Part shown: piece by piece, positions 8,426 through 17,955 of the stretch | Layout of the letters: each line of letters opens with the position of its first letter | Position numbering within the stretch: position 1 is the first letter of the stretch | NCBI GenBank assembly: GCA_958439195.1 | Contig: OY288150.1 | Coordinates: forward strand, 1-64,000 | Direction: 5' to 3' | DNA from: an uncultured Paracoccaceae bacterium | GTDB lineage: Bacteria > Pseudomonadota > Alphaproteobacteria > Rhodobacterales > Rhodobacteraceae | DNA length: 64,000 nucleotides | Notes under the pieces: model-generated | The model's input: the letters and a program-made list of their open reading frames with translations, nothing else | What the model was told of the DNA's origin: nothing | Database searches by the model: none | Program-made: the position numbers and the translations under genes

Positions 8426-9303
8426 TGGCCGCCGTTGAACAGGATACCGCCGTTCGCACGGGTGGCATCAGCCGCGTATTCATCTACGGCATTCTGCTGA
8501 TCTTCATGCTGTTCTACATGATGCCGCTGTTTGTCATGGTCGCCAATTCGCTGAAACCTTTGGGCGAGATCACTGGCGGCAATATGATGGCTTTGCCAGA
8601 GGTCTGGACTTTGGAGCCCTGGCGGCAGGCGTGGTCTGCAGCGCAGATCGGGGTGGAGCCGACGGGCCTTAAACCTTACTTCCTGAATTCGATCCTGATG
8701 GTGGTGCCTGCCGTTGTCATCTCGACCATCCTTGGCGCGCTGAACGGGTATGTGCTGACCAAGTGGAGCTTTCGGGGCGACAAGATAATCTTCGGGTTGC
8801 TGCTGTTTTCCTGCTTTATCCCGTTTCAGATCGTCTTGATCCCGATGGCGACGGTTCTGGGCAAATTGGGGCTGGCGGGATCAATACCCGGGCTGGTGTT
8901 GGTGCATGTGGTTTACGGCATCGGCTTTTCGACCCTGTATTTCCGTAACTATTATGCGTCGTTCCCGACCGAACTGGTGCGGGCCGCGATGATCGACGGA
9001 GCAGGGTTTTTCCGCATCTTCTGGCGGATCATGCTGCCGGTATCGGGGCCGATCATTGTGGTCACCGTGATCTGGCAATTCACCAACATCTGGAATGACT
9101 TTCTGTTCGGCGCATCCTTCGGGGGGCAAAGCCAGCCGATGACCGTGGCTTTGAACAACCTTGTTCAGTCATCGACAGGCGTCAAAGAATACAACGTTCA
9201 CTTTGCAGGCGCGATCTTGGCCGCGCTGCCAACACTTATCGTCTACATCATCGCAGGCCGCTTCTTCGTGCGCGGGCTCATGGCGGGCTCAGTGAAAGGA
9301 TAA
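8425..9303 (+). CDS. ABC sugar importer permease 2 (MalG/UgpE type)
   Basis: This 292-residue protein has six predicted membrane segments and the EAA loop LVRAAMIDGAGFFRIFWRIM. The ATG at 8425 is favoured over the adjacent GTG at 8422, because AAGGAG at 8411-8416 is then about 8 bp away. It is translationally coupled to permease 1 through a one-base overlap. Together with the binding proteins and the ATPase at 10720 it forms a complete CUT1-type importer. Confidence 0.9.
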   Translation: MAAVEQDTAVRTGGISRVFIYGILLIFMLFYMMPLFVMVANSLKPLGEITGGNMMALPEVWTLEPWRQAWSAAQIGVEPTGLKPYFLNSILMVVPAVVISTILGALNGYVLTKWSFRGDKIIFGLLLFSCFIPFQIVLIPMATVLGKLGLAGSIPGLVLVHVVYGIGFSTLYFRNYYASFPTELVRAAMIDGAGFFRIFWRIMLPVSGPIIVVTVIWQFTNIWNDFLFGASFGGQSQPMTVALNNLVQSSTGVKEYNVHFAGAILAALPTLIVYIIAGRFFVRGLMAGSVKG

Positions 9304-9310
9304 GTCAGGA

Positions 9311-9342
9311 GACCGCCGGGCGGCGGTAACCACCCGGCGGTC
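9311..9342 (+). terminator. Hairpin after permease 2
   Basis: GACCGCCGGG (9311-9320) and CCCGGCGGTC (9333-9342) form a perfect 10-bp stem with a 12-base loop, with no following T-run. It separates the permease genes from the second binding-protein gene and may set their relative mRNA levels. Confidence 0.6.
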
Positions 9343-9403
9343 GTGTTCAACCCAATGCCCCATTTGCAAAGACCCGGGCGAACAACGCAGAAGGAATACC
9401 AAA

Positions 9404-10648
9404 ATGAGATACTTGTCCATAACCGCACTACTGCTTGCTACAGCAAGCCCTGCGTTCGCAGAAAAGTCGGTGGAGGTCATGCATTTCTGGACCTCGGGCG
9501 GTGAAGCGGCCGCACTGGGGGCTGTCCGTGACAAGGTGGTCGCGGATGGCGTGGCTTGGGTCGATGCGCCCGTCGCGGGTGGCGGCGGCGATGCGGCCAA
9601 GACCGCACTGCAGACGCGTATTGCCAGCGGCAACCCGCCCGCCGCAATGCTGATGCTGGGTCAAAACATCATCGATTGGGCAAATGAAGGTCTGCTCGGC
9701 AATGTCGATGCCCTTGCCGCCACCCAAGGGTGGGATGCAGCCTTGCCGCAAGCGGTGAAGGACTTTACCAAGATCGGCGGCCATTATGTTTCGGTGCCCA
9801 CAAACGTCCACCGGACAGACATGATCTGGGCCAGCAAGGCCGCCTTTGACAAGATCGGCGCAGCCTATCCGACGACCTGGGAAGAACTGAACGCACTGGC
9901 ATCGCGCTTTGTCGAAGCGGGGATCATCCCGTTGGCCCATGGCGGTCAAGCCTGGCAAGAAGCCTATATGTTCGAGGCGGTTGCCGCTGGCGTGGGCGGG
10001 GCCGAATTCTATCGCAAGGCCCTGATCGAACTGGACGATGCAACACTGCGCGGCGCTGAAATGGTCGCCGTGTTTGATCAGATGGCCGCCTTGCGCGGCA
10101 TGGTGGACAAGAATTTCTCGGGCCGCGACTGGAACCTTGCTTCGGCCATGGTGATCAAGGGCGAAGCCGCCATGCAGATCATGGGTGACTGGGCGAAAGG
10201 CGAGTTTACCAATGCCGGCAAGCAACCCGGCGCGGATTTCGCATGCATTCCGGTGCCGAAGACGAAGGGTGACTCCTTCGTCTATCTTGTGAACTCGTTG
10301 TCACTGTTCACCCAGACCGATCCTGACCTGATTGCGTCGCAAGAAGTGCTGGCCTCGGCCATTATGGATCCGGGCGTTCAGATTGCCTTCAATCAGGCCA
10401 AAGGCGCTATTCCTGCCCGCACCGACATTGATCTATCTGCCATGGATGCTTGTGCCCAGGAAACCTCGGCGTCGCTTGGCAGCAATGACGCTGCTGGCAC
10501 AGCGGTGCCGACCTTTGCCGGGACACATGCCGCGAACGCCGCTGTTGTCGGTGCTGCGACCGATGCGATCACAGGCTTTTTCAATTCCGAAATGACCGCA
10601 GCCGAAGGTGCAACCTCGCTGGCCGACGCCATCGCGGCCACGAAGTAA
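9404..10648 (+). CDS. ABC sugar importer, periplasmic substrate-binding protein 2
   Basis: The 414-residue precursor has a short signal peptide ending ASPAFA (residue 19). It shares long stretches with the protein at 6160, including FWTSGGEAAALGAVRD near the start and SGRDWNLASAMVIKGEAAMQ, so the two arose by duplication. They differ most in the last third, near the ligand-cleft closing segments. Two receptors feeding one permease pair usually broaden the substrate range or separate high- and low-affinity uptake; which applies here is not visible. It is flanked by hairpins on both sides. Confidence 0.9.
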   Translation: MRYLSITALLLATASPAFAEKSVEVMHFWTSGGEAAALGAVRDKVVADGVAWVDAPVAGGGGDAAKTALQTRIASGNPPAAMLMLGQNIIDWANEGLLGNVDALAATQGWDAALPQAVKDFTKIGGHYVSVPTNVHRTDMIWASKAAFDKIGAAYPTTWEELNALASRFVEAGIIPLAHGGQAWQEAYMFEAVAAGVGGAEFYRKALIELDDATLRGAEMVAVFDQMAALRGMVDKNFSGRDWNLASAMVIKGEAAMQIMGDWAKGEFTNAGKQPGADFACIPVPKTKGDSFVYLVNSLSLFTQTDPDLIASQEVLASAIMDPGVQIAFNQAKGAIPARTDIDLSAMDACAQETSASLGSNDAAGTAVPTFAGTHAANAAVVGAATDAITGFFNSEMTAAEGATSLADAIAATK

Positions 10649-10655
10649 AACACCC

Positions 10656-10685
10656 GGCCGCGCGGGAAAACTTGCTCGCGCGGCC
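10656..10685 (+). terminator. Hairpin between binding-protein gene 2 and the ATPase gene
   Basis: GGCCGCGCG (10656-10664) and CGCGCGGCC (10677-10685) form a perfect 9-bp stem with a 12-base loop. There is no T-run. Its position 3' of a binding-protein gene suggests a transcript-stabilising or attenuating role. Confidence 0.6.
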
Positions 10686-10719
10686 AACCACGCCAAACCC
10701 CGATGACCGGAGCAGACCA

Positions 10720-11832
10720 ATGGGCTTTCTTGAAATCCGCAACGCCACCAAATCCTATGGCAACGTCAAAGTCTTGCATCAGGTCGATATCTCTGTCGAA
10801 GAGGGTGAGTTTCTGGTGCTGGTCGGCCCATCGGGCTGCGGCAAATCAACGCTCTTGAACATGATCGCGGGGCTGGAAGGCATTTCCACCGGAGAGATCG
10901 CGATCAGGGGGCGGGTGATGAACGGCGTGCACCCATCCAAGCGCAACATCGCGATGGTGTTCCAAAGCTACGCCCTTTACCCCAACATGACCGTCGGCCA
11001 GAACATGACTTTCAGTCTGGAAATGCACGGCGTGCCCAAGGCCGAGCGTGAAAAGGCCCTGCGCGATGTGGGAAAGTTGTTGCAGATCGAAAACCTGCTG
11101 GACCGCAAGCCGGGGCAATTGTCTGGCGGGCAACGCCAGCGCGTGGCGATGGGCCGGGCCTTGGTGCGCAACCCCGATGTGTTCTTGTTTGACGAGCCAC
11201 TGTCGAACCTTGATGCCAAGCTGCGCGTCGACATGCGAACCGAGATCAAGAAGCTGCATGAAAAGCTGAAGACCACGATTGTGTATGTGACCCATGACCA
11301 GATCGAAGCGATGACGCTGTCAACGCGGATTGCCGTTATGTATCAAGGCTATGTGCAACAATTGGGAACGCCGAAGGAAATCTACGACACGCCGGCCAAT
11401 GTCTATGTGGCAACCTTCATGGGCAGCCCGGCAATGAATGTCATGCCTGTGCGCGTGGTCATGAAAGATGGTGTTCCCCACGCCCAGATTACGGACGCAA
11501 AGGGAGCAGAGCAGCTGCTGAAGTTCAGCCAGCCCAATCTGGCTGCATGGGATGGCAGTGACATCCTGTTGGGTATCCGGCCGGAATCGATCACCGATCC
11601 TGATGGAGCGGACCGCAATTCGCGCAATATCGTGCCGCTGCGCAATCTGGTAGGCATCACCGAACCCGCGGGCGCTGATACCTTTGTGGCGATGTCTTTG
11701 GGTGGCAAAGACATCATCGCCCGCATGCGGGCAGATGCGAATGTTGCATCGGGTCAGGATTTCGACTTTGCGATCAATATGGAAAAGGCTGTCGCCTTTG
11801 ACCCCAAGACTGAAGAACGCATCAAGCCATGA
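10720..11832 (+). CDS. ABC sugar importer ATPase (UgpC/MsmK type)
   Basis: The product is 370 residues. Walker A GPSGCGKST lies at residues 36-44, followed by the signature LSGGQRQRVAMGRA, Walker B VFLFDEPLSNLD and the switch His in VTHDQIEAM. A C-terminal TOBE-like regulatory domain follows. The ATG at 10720 is preceded by GGAG; the open frame extends upstream without homology. It energises the importer made by the genes at 6160-9404. The stop overlaps the next gene (ATGA at 11829). Confidence 0.92.
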   Translation: MGFLEIRNATKSYGNVKVLHQVDISVEEGEFLVLVGPSGCGKSTLLNMIAGLEGISTGEIAIRGRVMNGVHPSKRNIAMVFQSYALYPNMTVGQNMTFSLEMHGVPKAEREKALRDVGKLLQIENLLDRKPGQLSGGQRQRVAMGRALVRNPDVFLFDEPLSNLDAKLRVDMRTEIKKLHEKLKTTIVYVTHDQIEAMTLSTRIAVMYQGYVQQLGTPKEIYDTPANVYVATFMGSPAMNVMPVRVVMKDGVPHAQITDAKGAEQLLKFSQPNLAAWDGSDILLGIRPESITDPDGADRNSRNIVPLRNLVGITEPAGADTFVAMSLGGKDIIARMRADANVASGQDFDFAINMEKAVAFDPKTEERIKP

Positions 11833-13316
11833 CGTCACCCGAAGTCATCATTATCGGGTCTGGCATTGGTGGCGCAACAATGGCGGCCACGCTCGCCGCG
11901 ACCGGAAAGAGAATTCTGATCCTTGAGCGCGGCGAACATCTGGCCCCCTCGGCGCAGGATCGCAGTGACAAGGCCATCTTCGCCGAAGGCTTTTTCCGGC
12001 CCAAAGAGGAATGGCTGGACGGCGAGGGCAAGCCGTTCAACCCCGGCAATTACTACTATGTCGGGGGCAACTCGAAATTCTACGGCGCGGTTCTGGTGCG
12101 TTACAGGCGCGAAGATTTTGCGCCCTTGGCCCATATGGGCGGCGTGACGCCGGGCTGGCCAATCACTTATGATGAGCTGGAACCGTGTTACGGGCTTGCC
12201 GAGAAGATGTACGAAGTGCGCGGCCGGATTGGGCAAGACCCGACCGAGCCGCCGCATTCCACCCTTTATCCGCACCCCCCCGTGCCGGATGAGCCGCCAA
12301 TTGCCGCGCTGCGGGGCAGGCTGACCAAGGTGGGTCTGCATCCGTCATCGCTGCCGCTGGGCGTTGATCTGGCGGGGTGGTTAGCCCGCGCCCGCACCCC
12401 TTGGGATGCCTTTCCCGATACGACGGGCGGCAAGATGGATGCGGAAACGGCGGCCCTGAAGAAGGCGCTATTGCATGACAACGTGCAGTTGCGCACCAAG
12501 GCGCAGGTGACCCGGTTGCACAGCGGTGCCGAGGGCAAGATCACCAGTGTCGAGCTTGCCTCGGGCGAGGTTCTGTCCGCTACGATCGTCGTTCTGGCGG
12601 CAGGGGCTGTTCAGACCGCAGCGCTGCTTTTGGCCTCGGCCAATGCCGATCATCCCAAGGGGCTGGCCAACAGTTCAGATCAGGTTGGGCGGAATTTCAT
12701 GAACCACAACTGCTCTGCCGTGCTGGCACTGCATCCTTTGTGGACGAATGACAGCATCTATCAAAAGACGCTGATGGTGAATGACTACTACCTGACAGGC
12801 GGTCCAAAGGGCGAGCCATTGGGCAACATCCAGTTGCTGGGCAAAATCTCGGGGACAATCCTGCGCGCCTCAACCACAATGCCGCGCTTTGTGGCGAATT
12901 GGGTCGCGCGCCATTCGGTAGACCTTTACGCCATGTCCGAAGACCTGCCCAACCCCGAAAGTCGCGTTACCCTGAAAGCTGGGCAGATTGTGCTTGATTG
13001 GAAGCGGTCAAATTGGGAGGCGCATCTGGCCTTGGTGGCCAAGCTGAAAGCCAAGCTGCGCCAAGCGGGTTATCCCATCGTGCTGTCGCGCGCCTTTGAC
13101 CGGCGCACGCCGTCGCATCAATGTGGCACGGCGCGAATGGGGAAAGAGGCAAGGACCAGCGTTGTCGATACTTTCTGCCGGGCCCATGACCACGCCAACC
13201 TGTTCATCACCGATGCCTCGGTTCTGCCCACATCGGCGGCGGTTAACCCGGCGTTAACTGTTGCGGCCTTGGCGATACGGGCCGCACACCATCTAACCAA
13301 GACAAAGCTCAACTGA
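11829..13316 (+). CDS. GMC-family FAD oxidoreductase (pyranose dehydrogenase/glucoside-3-dehydrogenase-like)
   Basis: This 495-residue flavoprotein starts with the dinucleotide-binding IIIGSGIGGATMAATL and has GGNSKFYGAVLVRYR and a GMC C-terminal domain. A His (in TPSHQCGTARMG) and an Asn (in VNPALTVAAL) form the active-site pair typical of sugar-oxidising GMC enzymes. No signal peptide is visible, so it is probably cytoplasmic or exported only with a partner, and no small subunit or cytochrome gene is next to it. It differs clearly from the GMC enzyme that follows. Probable substrate: a hydroxyl of a sugar or glycoside (inference). Confidence 0.8.
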   Translation: MTSPEVIIIGSGIGGATMAATLAATGKRILILERGEHLAPSAQDRSDKAIFAEGFFRPKEEWLDGEGKPFNPGNYYYVGGNSKFYGAVLVRYRREDFAPLAHMGGVTPGWPITYDELEPCYGLAEKMYEVRGRIGQDPTEPPHSTLYPHPPVPDEPPIAALRGRLTKVGLHPSSLPLGVDLAGWLARARTPWDAFPDTTGGKMDAETAALKKALLHDNVQLRTKAQVTRLHSGAEGKITSVELASGEVLSATIVVLAAGAVQTAALLLASANADHPKGLANSSDQVGRNFMNHNCSAVLALHPLWTNDSIYQKTLMVNDYYLTGGPKGEPLGNIQLLGKISGTILRASTTMPRFVANWVARHSVDLYAMSEDLPNPESRVTLKAGQIVLDWKRSNWEAHLALVAKLKAKLRQAGYPIVLSRAFDRRTPSHQCGTARMGKEARTSVVDTFCRAHDHANLFITDASVLPTSAAVNPALTVAALAIRAAHHLTKTKLN

Positions 13317-13337
13317 AGCGCGGGGCAGGAGGGCCAG

Positions 13338-14933
13338 ATGGCCGACGGATACGATTTCATCATCATCGGGGGCGGCTCGGCCGGTTCGGTTCTGGCGGGC
13401 CGGTTGTCTGAGGACCCTTCGGCGCAGGTGCTGCTGTTGGAGGCGGGCGGCAGTGACCGCCACCCTTTCTACCACCTGCCCGCAGGTTTTGCCAAAATGA
13501 CAAAGGGCATCGGGTCCTGGGGGTGGGACACCGTTCCGCAAAAGCATATGCAGAACAAGGTTTTCCGCTATACCCAGGCCAAGGTGATTGGCGGAGGTTC
13601 TGCGATCAACGCGCAAATCTACACGCGCGGGGCGGCCCACGATTATGACGATTGGCGGCAGATGGGCTGCGCCGGTTGGGGCTATGATGATGTGCTGCCT
13701 TATTTCCGCAAGGCCGAAGACAACGAGACTTATGACAACAAGTACCACGGCAAGGGCGGCCCTCTTGGTGTCAGTGAACCGCGCGCGCCGCTGCCAATTT
13801 GTGAGGCCTATTTCGAGGCGGCCGCAGCCTTGGGCATTCCGCGCAACATGGATATCAACGGCGAAAAGCAGGATGGGGTTTGCTACTATCAATTGACCCA
13901 GCGCAACGTGCGGCGGTCGTCGGCGGCGATGGCCTATGTTGCCCCAAATCGGCACCGCAAGAACCTGACCGTGCGTCTGGGCGCGCAAGTGCGGCGGCTG
14001 ATCGTCGAAGGGGGCCGTGCGACAGGTGTTGAGCTGACCGACGGCACCCGGCTGACGGCCACCAGCGAAGTGATCCTCGCCTCCGGTGCTGTCGGCTCGC
14101 CGCGTTTGCTGCAACTGTCTGGAATTGGTCCGGCCGATCACCTGAACGCCTTGGGGATCAACGTTGTACATGATCAGCCGCAGATTGGTGCCAACCTGCA
14201 AGACCATCTGGACCTTTACTGCATTGCCGAATTGTCGGGCCCTTACAGCTATGACCGCTATGCCAAGCCGCATTGGGCCGCGATTGCCGGGCTGCAATAC
14301 GTCTTTGGCCGCAAGGGGCCGGTGGCCTCATCTTTGTTTGAAACAGGGGGGTTCTGGTATGCCGATCCCGACGCGCGGTCGCCCGATATCCAGTTCCATT
14401 TGGGCCTTGGCACCGGGATCGAACATGGCGTCGTGTCGATGCCGCAGGGGGGGATTACGCTGAACTCGTGCCACTTGCGCCCCAGATCACGCGGGTCAGT
14501 CCGGTTGCAAAGTGCCGATCCGGCCAAGGCGCCGCTGATCGACCCGAATTATCTGGCTGACCCGATCGACCGTGCGCGCACCATTCGCGGGCTGAAGTTG
14601 ACCCAAGAGATCCTGGCCCAAGCGTCCATGAGGAAATATATTCTGGCCGAGCGCTTACCCGGCCCGGATGTGCGCACCGACGAGGATTATTTCAACTTCA
14701 TCTGCCAGCATTCCAAAACCTCGCACCACTGCGCGGGCACCTGCCGGATGGGCGCGGATGATGGGGCGGTGGTCGATATCCGTCTGCGGTTCAACGGCAT
14801 CACGGGGCTGCGCATCGTCGACAACTCCATCATGCCCACTGTTATCTCTTCCAACACAAACGCCGCTGCGATCATGATCGGTGAAAAGGCTGCCGACATG
14901 ATCAAGGCTGACAACGGGATATCTCTGAAATGA
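13338..14933 (+). CDS. GMC-family FAD oxidoreductase (choline/alcohol dehydrogenase-like)
   Basis: The 531 residues begin with the FAD motif IIIGGGSAGSVLAGRLSED and keep the family segments GGGSAINAQIYTRG and ASGAVGSPRLLQLSGIG. The C-terminal SHHCAGTCRMG and ISSNTNAAAIMIG supply the His and Asn of the active site. Close relatives oxidise primary alcohols to aldehydes, which would feed the aldehyde dehydrogenase at 4587. A GGAGG sequence precedes the ATG. The stop overlaps the next gene as ATGA. Confidence 0.87.
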   Translation: MADGYDFIIIGGGSAGSVLAGRLSEDPSAQVLLLEAGGSDRHPFYHLPAGFAKMTKGIGSWGWDTVPQKHMQNKVFRYTQAKVIGGGSAINAQIYTRGAAHDYDDWRQMGCAGWGYDDVLPYFRKAEDNETYDNKYHGKGGPLGVSEPRAPLPICEAYFEAAAALGIPRNMDINGEKQDGVCYYQLTQRNVRRSSAAMAYVAPNRHRKNLTVRLGAQVRRLIVEGGRATGVELTDGTRLTATSEVILASGAVGSPRLLQLSGIGPADHLNALGINVVHDQPQIGANLQDHLDLYCIAELSGPYSYDRYAKPHWAAIAGLQYVFGRKGPVASSLFETGGFWYADPDARSPDIQFHLGLGTGIEHGVVSMPQGGITLNSCHLRPRSRGSVRLQSADPAKAPLIDPNYLADPIDRARTIRGLKLTQEILAQASMRKYILAERLPGPDVRTDEDYFNFICQHSKTSHHCAGTCRMGADDGAVVDIRLRFNGITGLRIVDNSIMPTVISSNTNAAAIMIGEKAADMIKADNGISLK

Positions 14934-15310
14934 TCCGCCACATCGTTCTGATCCGCTTCCAACCCTCGATCAATGAAGCGCAGATTGCCGCGCTGTTTGC
15001 CGAGTTGCAGGACATCCAAGACAAGGTGCCCGGAACCCTTGCCATCACAGCTGGTAAAAGCGAAAGCCCCGAGAGGATCGAACGCGGATACATGCACGGC
15101 TTTGTGGTTGATTTTGCCGATTGGGCGGCGCTGCAGGCCTATCAGGACCACCCTGATCACAAGAAACTTGGCGCAGGTTTGGTGGCTGCGGCACAGGGCG
15201 GCATTGATGGGATTTTGGTCTTTGACCTTCCCGTTCAAGACTTAGGATCCGAAATACAGACAGATTGTGACCTGCCAAGGACTGCAAACTCGGACGCTTC
15301 AATGCTATGA
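14930..15310 (+). CDS. Dabb-family (stress-responsive A/B barrel) protein
   Basis: The 126 residues open with MIRHIVLIRF and include YMHGFVVDFADWAALQAYQDHP, the conserved core of the Dabb domain (dimeric ferredoxin-like barrel). Domain members are often small lyases, cyclases or ligand binders in catabolic operons. The last 25 or so residues are an unrelated tail. Its start overlaps the GMC gene stop, so it is probably made together with that enzyme. A specific reaction cannot be assigned. Confidence 0.75.
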   Translation: MIRHIVLIRFQPSINEAQIAALFAELQDIQDKVPGTLAITAGKSESPERIERGYMHGFVVDFADWAALQAYQDHPDHKKLGAGLVAAAQGGIDGILVFDLPVQDLGSEIQTDCDLPRTANSDASML

Positions 15311-15337
15311 GCAAAGCAACTGGCCGCAAACAATGGG

Positions 15338-16381
15338 ATGGGTGTGGATCAAATGAACATCAACCGCCGACCGACCATTATTGACGTCGCCAAGCACGCG
15401 GGCATTTCAAAGTCGACGGTCAGCCTTGTGCTGCAAAACAGCCCCTCTGTGCGCGAAGAAACGCGGGTGCTGGTGCGCAAGGCGATGGCCGAAATCGGCT
15501 ATGTTTACAACCGTGCTGCGGCCAATATGCGTATGTCCAATGCGGGGCTGATTGGCCTTGTGATCAACGATCTGCGCAACCCGTTTTTTACCGAATTTGC
15601 CACATCCCTGCAGATGGCCTTGGCTGAACGCGGCTATTCGACTGTGATTGCCAACACGGATGAAAACCCCGACTTGCAGCATCAGGTGGTGGGCTCGATG
15701 ATCGAACATGGGGTATCGGCACTGATCATGTGCCCGGCTTATGGCGATACTCAGGCTACTTTTGATTCCATCGCGCGCGGCGGCATTCCCACCATGCAAA
15801 TGTTGCGCTGCGTGGATGAGCGGCTGGACCTGTTCCCCCTGATAGCACCCGATTACCTGTCAGGCAGCCGGGACGCGACAAGACATCTGATTGCGGCAGG
15901 CGCACGGCGCATCGCCTTTGTCGGTGGACTAGATGGCCGCGCTGTCACCGAAGAACGCAAAGCCGGATACTTGGAGGTACTTGCGCAAGAGGGGTTAGAG
16001 TCGATCATCATGACCGGCAAATCCAGCCGCGAATTTGGCCGCAACGCTGCCCGACAGCTGTTTGCAGACAGTGCGGGTGTGGATGCGGCGGTCTGTTTCA
16101 ATGACCTTGTGGCTTTGGGAATGCTTTCAGGCTGCCACGAGGCAGGGTGGCGGGTGGGTGAGGACTTTCTCATCATGGGTTTCGACGATATCGAAGAGGT
16201 GGCCCAAACCTATCCGTCGCTGTCCTCGGTGCGCTGTGACATTGCAGGGATCGGCGTGCAAGCGGCACAGACGGTGGTGGATTGGCTGGAAAACCGCAAC
16301 GCCCCTTCGCAAGAGACTCGTACAGCGGTCAGCCTCTCTATTCGCCAGTCGAGCGGAAGAAGCCCCCGGAGTTTGACATGA
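15338..16381 (+). CDS. LacI-family transcriptional repressor
   Basis: The product is 347 residues (332 if the ATG at 15353 is used). The N-terminal helix-turn-helix is TIIDVAKHAGISKSTVSLVL, followed by the hinge and a periplasmic-binding-protein-like sensor domain with the usual IGLVINDLRNPFF start. It is the only LacI protein in the window, and both opposing operons carry matching LacI-type operators, so it is the likely repressor of the whole regulon. The inducer is unknown. Lying inside the operon it controls implies autoregulation. Its stop overlaps the aldolase start. Confidence 0.92.
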   Translation: MGVDQMNINRRPTIIDVAKHAGISKSTVSLVLQNSPSVREETRVLVRKAMAEIGYVYNRAAANMRMSNAGLIGLVINDLRNPFFTEFATSLQMALAERGYSTVIANTDENPDLQHQVVGSMIEHGVSALIMCPAYGDTQATFDSIARGGIPTMQMLRCVDERLDLFPLIAPDYLSGSRDATRHLIAAGARRIAFVGGLDGRAVTEERKAGYLEVLAQEGLESIIMTGKSSREFGRNAARQLFADSAGVDAAVCFNDLVALGMLSGCHEAGWRVGEDFLIMGFDDIEEVAQTYPSLSSVRCDIAGIGVQAAQTVVDWLENRNAPSQETRTAVSLSIRQSSGRSPRSLT

Positions 16382-17019
16382 GTGTTTTCGAACGCGTCGC
16401 GGCCATCGGTGTGGTTCCGGTGATCGCTCTTGATGATGCCCGCCACGCGTTGCCGTTGGCAGATGCGCTGGCAGAGGGTGGGCTTCGCGTGATCGAAGTG
16501 ACCTTTCGCACATCCGCTGCGGTCGACACCATCCGCCAAATCGCGCAGCATCGCCCCGAGATGCTTGTCGGCGCCGGAACAGTCTTGACCGAAGCGCAGG
16601 CCGACGCGGCCAAAGCTGCGGGCGCGATGTTTGCGCTTTCTCCGGGGATTGACCGGGCGGTTCTGGATCATGCCGCACAGATCGGCCTGCCCTTTGCGCC
16701 GGGCATCATGACGCCTTCCGACCTGCAGATCGCCCTGCGCGCAAAGTGCAAACTGGTGAAGTTCTTTCCCGCCATGGCTGCCGGTGGCTTGACCATGCTG
16801 AAGAACATCGCCGGACCTTATCTGCACACCGGCATCGGGTTCAATCCGACCGGCGGTGTGACGCGTGACAATCTGACCGATTGGCTGGGGTATGCGCCGG
16901 TTCGCGCGGTCGGGGGCACCTGGATTGCCACCGGCACCGATATCGCAGCCGAAAACTGGGAGACGATCCGCAGCAACGCTGCCGAAGCGGCCGATTTAGT
17001 CCGCAAAGCGCGCGGCTGA
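16378..17019 (+). CDS. eda: 2-dehydro-3-deoxy-phosphogluconate (KDPG) aldolase family protein
   Basis: The product is 213 residues from ATG 16378, about the length of classical KDPG aldolases. The Schiff-base Lys is residue 128 in KLVKFF, the general acid/base Glu is residue 40 in VIEVTFRT, and the phosphate-site segment GGVTRDN is present. It would split KDPG into pyruvate and glyceraldehyde 3-phosphate. The opposing operon ends in a KDG-type kinase only 6 bp from this stop, so kinase and aldolase together complete a lower Entner-Doudoroff route. KDPGal or related substrates are also possible. Confidence 0.9.
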   Translation: MSVFERVAAIGVVPVIALDDARHALPLADALAEGGLRVIEVTFRTSAAVDTIRQIAQHRPEMLVGAGTVLTEAQADAAKAAGAMFALSPGIDRAVLDHAAQIGLPFAPGIMTPSDLQIALRAKCKLVKFFPAMAAGGLTMLKNIAGPYLHTGIGFNPTGGVTRDNLTDWLGYAPVRAVGGTWIATGTDIAAENWETIRSNAAEAADLVRKARG

Positions 17020-17025
17020 ACGGGG

Positions 17026-17955
17026 TCAGGGCAGGGACGGAATAAGTGCCCTTGGCAGACGTGCGCCAAGGTGTTGGATCACTTCGGCAGAAAACCTTTG
17101 CCCCGCAAGGACGGCCATTTGCGGCGTTTGCCCAAGCAAGCGGGCAGAAAGGTATCCGGCGTTGAACCCATCACCGGCCCCTGTGGTGTCGCGAATGCCC
17201 TTAACCTCGGGAGTGGGAAGTGTCCTGATCTGGCCATCTGCTAGAACCGACACGGGCCCGGCACCATTCTTGACCGCCACCTCGGCAACGCCCGCCGCGG
17301 CAAAGCGTGCAAGCGTGTCCTCGGGTGATGTATCGCCCCAGACGGCAACTTCGTCATCAAAGCTGGGCAAGGCGATGTCGGTAAGGGCCAGAACCTGCGG
17401 GATGGTCAGGTGTACCGCGTCCATCGAGGGCCAGAGCCGGGGACGGATATTTGGATCGAACGACACTCGCGCGCCATTTGCCCGGGCCTCTGCCAGCGCG
17501 GCAAACAGTATTTCACGGTCTGCCGGGGGCAGGATGGCCAGGGTGATGCCCGACAGATGGATCAACCCCGCCCCGCCAAAAGCCTGCGCCAAAGCGCCGC
17601 CGTCTGCCGTCAGCCCGCGCGCAGCAGAGGTGTCGCGCCAATAGTGAAAGCTGCGCTCGACGCCGTCCAACTCGATCAGGTAAAGCCCCATGGTGCGCTG
17701 TCGATCACGCGTGATCACCGAGACGTCCAGGCCGTCGTCCGCCAACTCGGCAACAAAGGCATCAGAAATCCTGTCCATGCCAACCCGCGTAGCAAAACCC
17801 ACCGATGCGCGCCCGTGCAAAGCCTGCGCGATGTGCCAAGCCGTGTTGAAAGTATCGCCCGCAAAGCCGCGTTTGTAGAGGCCCTCACCCATTGGGGCCA
17901 ATTCCACCATCGCCTCGCCCACAGAAATCATGTTGCTGGATTTGAAATCAACCAT
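17026..17955 (-). CDS. kdgK: PfkB-family sugar kinase, probable 2-keto-3-deoxygluconate kinase
   Basis: This 309-residue kinase has the PfkB N-terminal GDTFNTAWHIAQAL and the C-terminal signature DTTGAGDGFNAGYL, with the catalytic Asp in TGAGDGF. The start at 17955 gives the recognisable N-terminus and an 8-bp overlap with the upstream gene. Next to a KDPG aldolase, phosphorylation of 2-keto-3-deoxygluconate is the natural assignment; fructokinase or ribokinase activity cannot be excluded from sequence. It is the last gene of the minus-strand operon and is convergent with eda. Confidence 0.82.
   Translation of the reverse strand: MVDFKSSNMISVGEAMVELAPMGEGLYKRGFAGDTFNTAWHIAQALHGRASVGFATRVGMDRISDAFVAELADDGLDVSVITRDRQRTMGLYLIELDGVERSFHYWRDTSAARGLTADGGALAQAFGGAGLIHLSGITLAILPPADREILFAALAEARANGARVSFDPNIRPRLWPSMDAVHLTIPQVLALTDIALPSFDDEVAVWGDTSPEDTLARFAAAGVAEVAVKNGAGPVSVLADGQIRTLPTPEVKGIRDTTGAGDGFNAGYLSARLLGQTPQMAVLAGQRFSAEVIQHLGARLPRALIPSLP

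Noticed and set aside
13293..14297. Minus-strand open frame of 334 codons
   Set aside because: Antisense shadow of the second GMC gene in high-GC DNA; no homology-like features.
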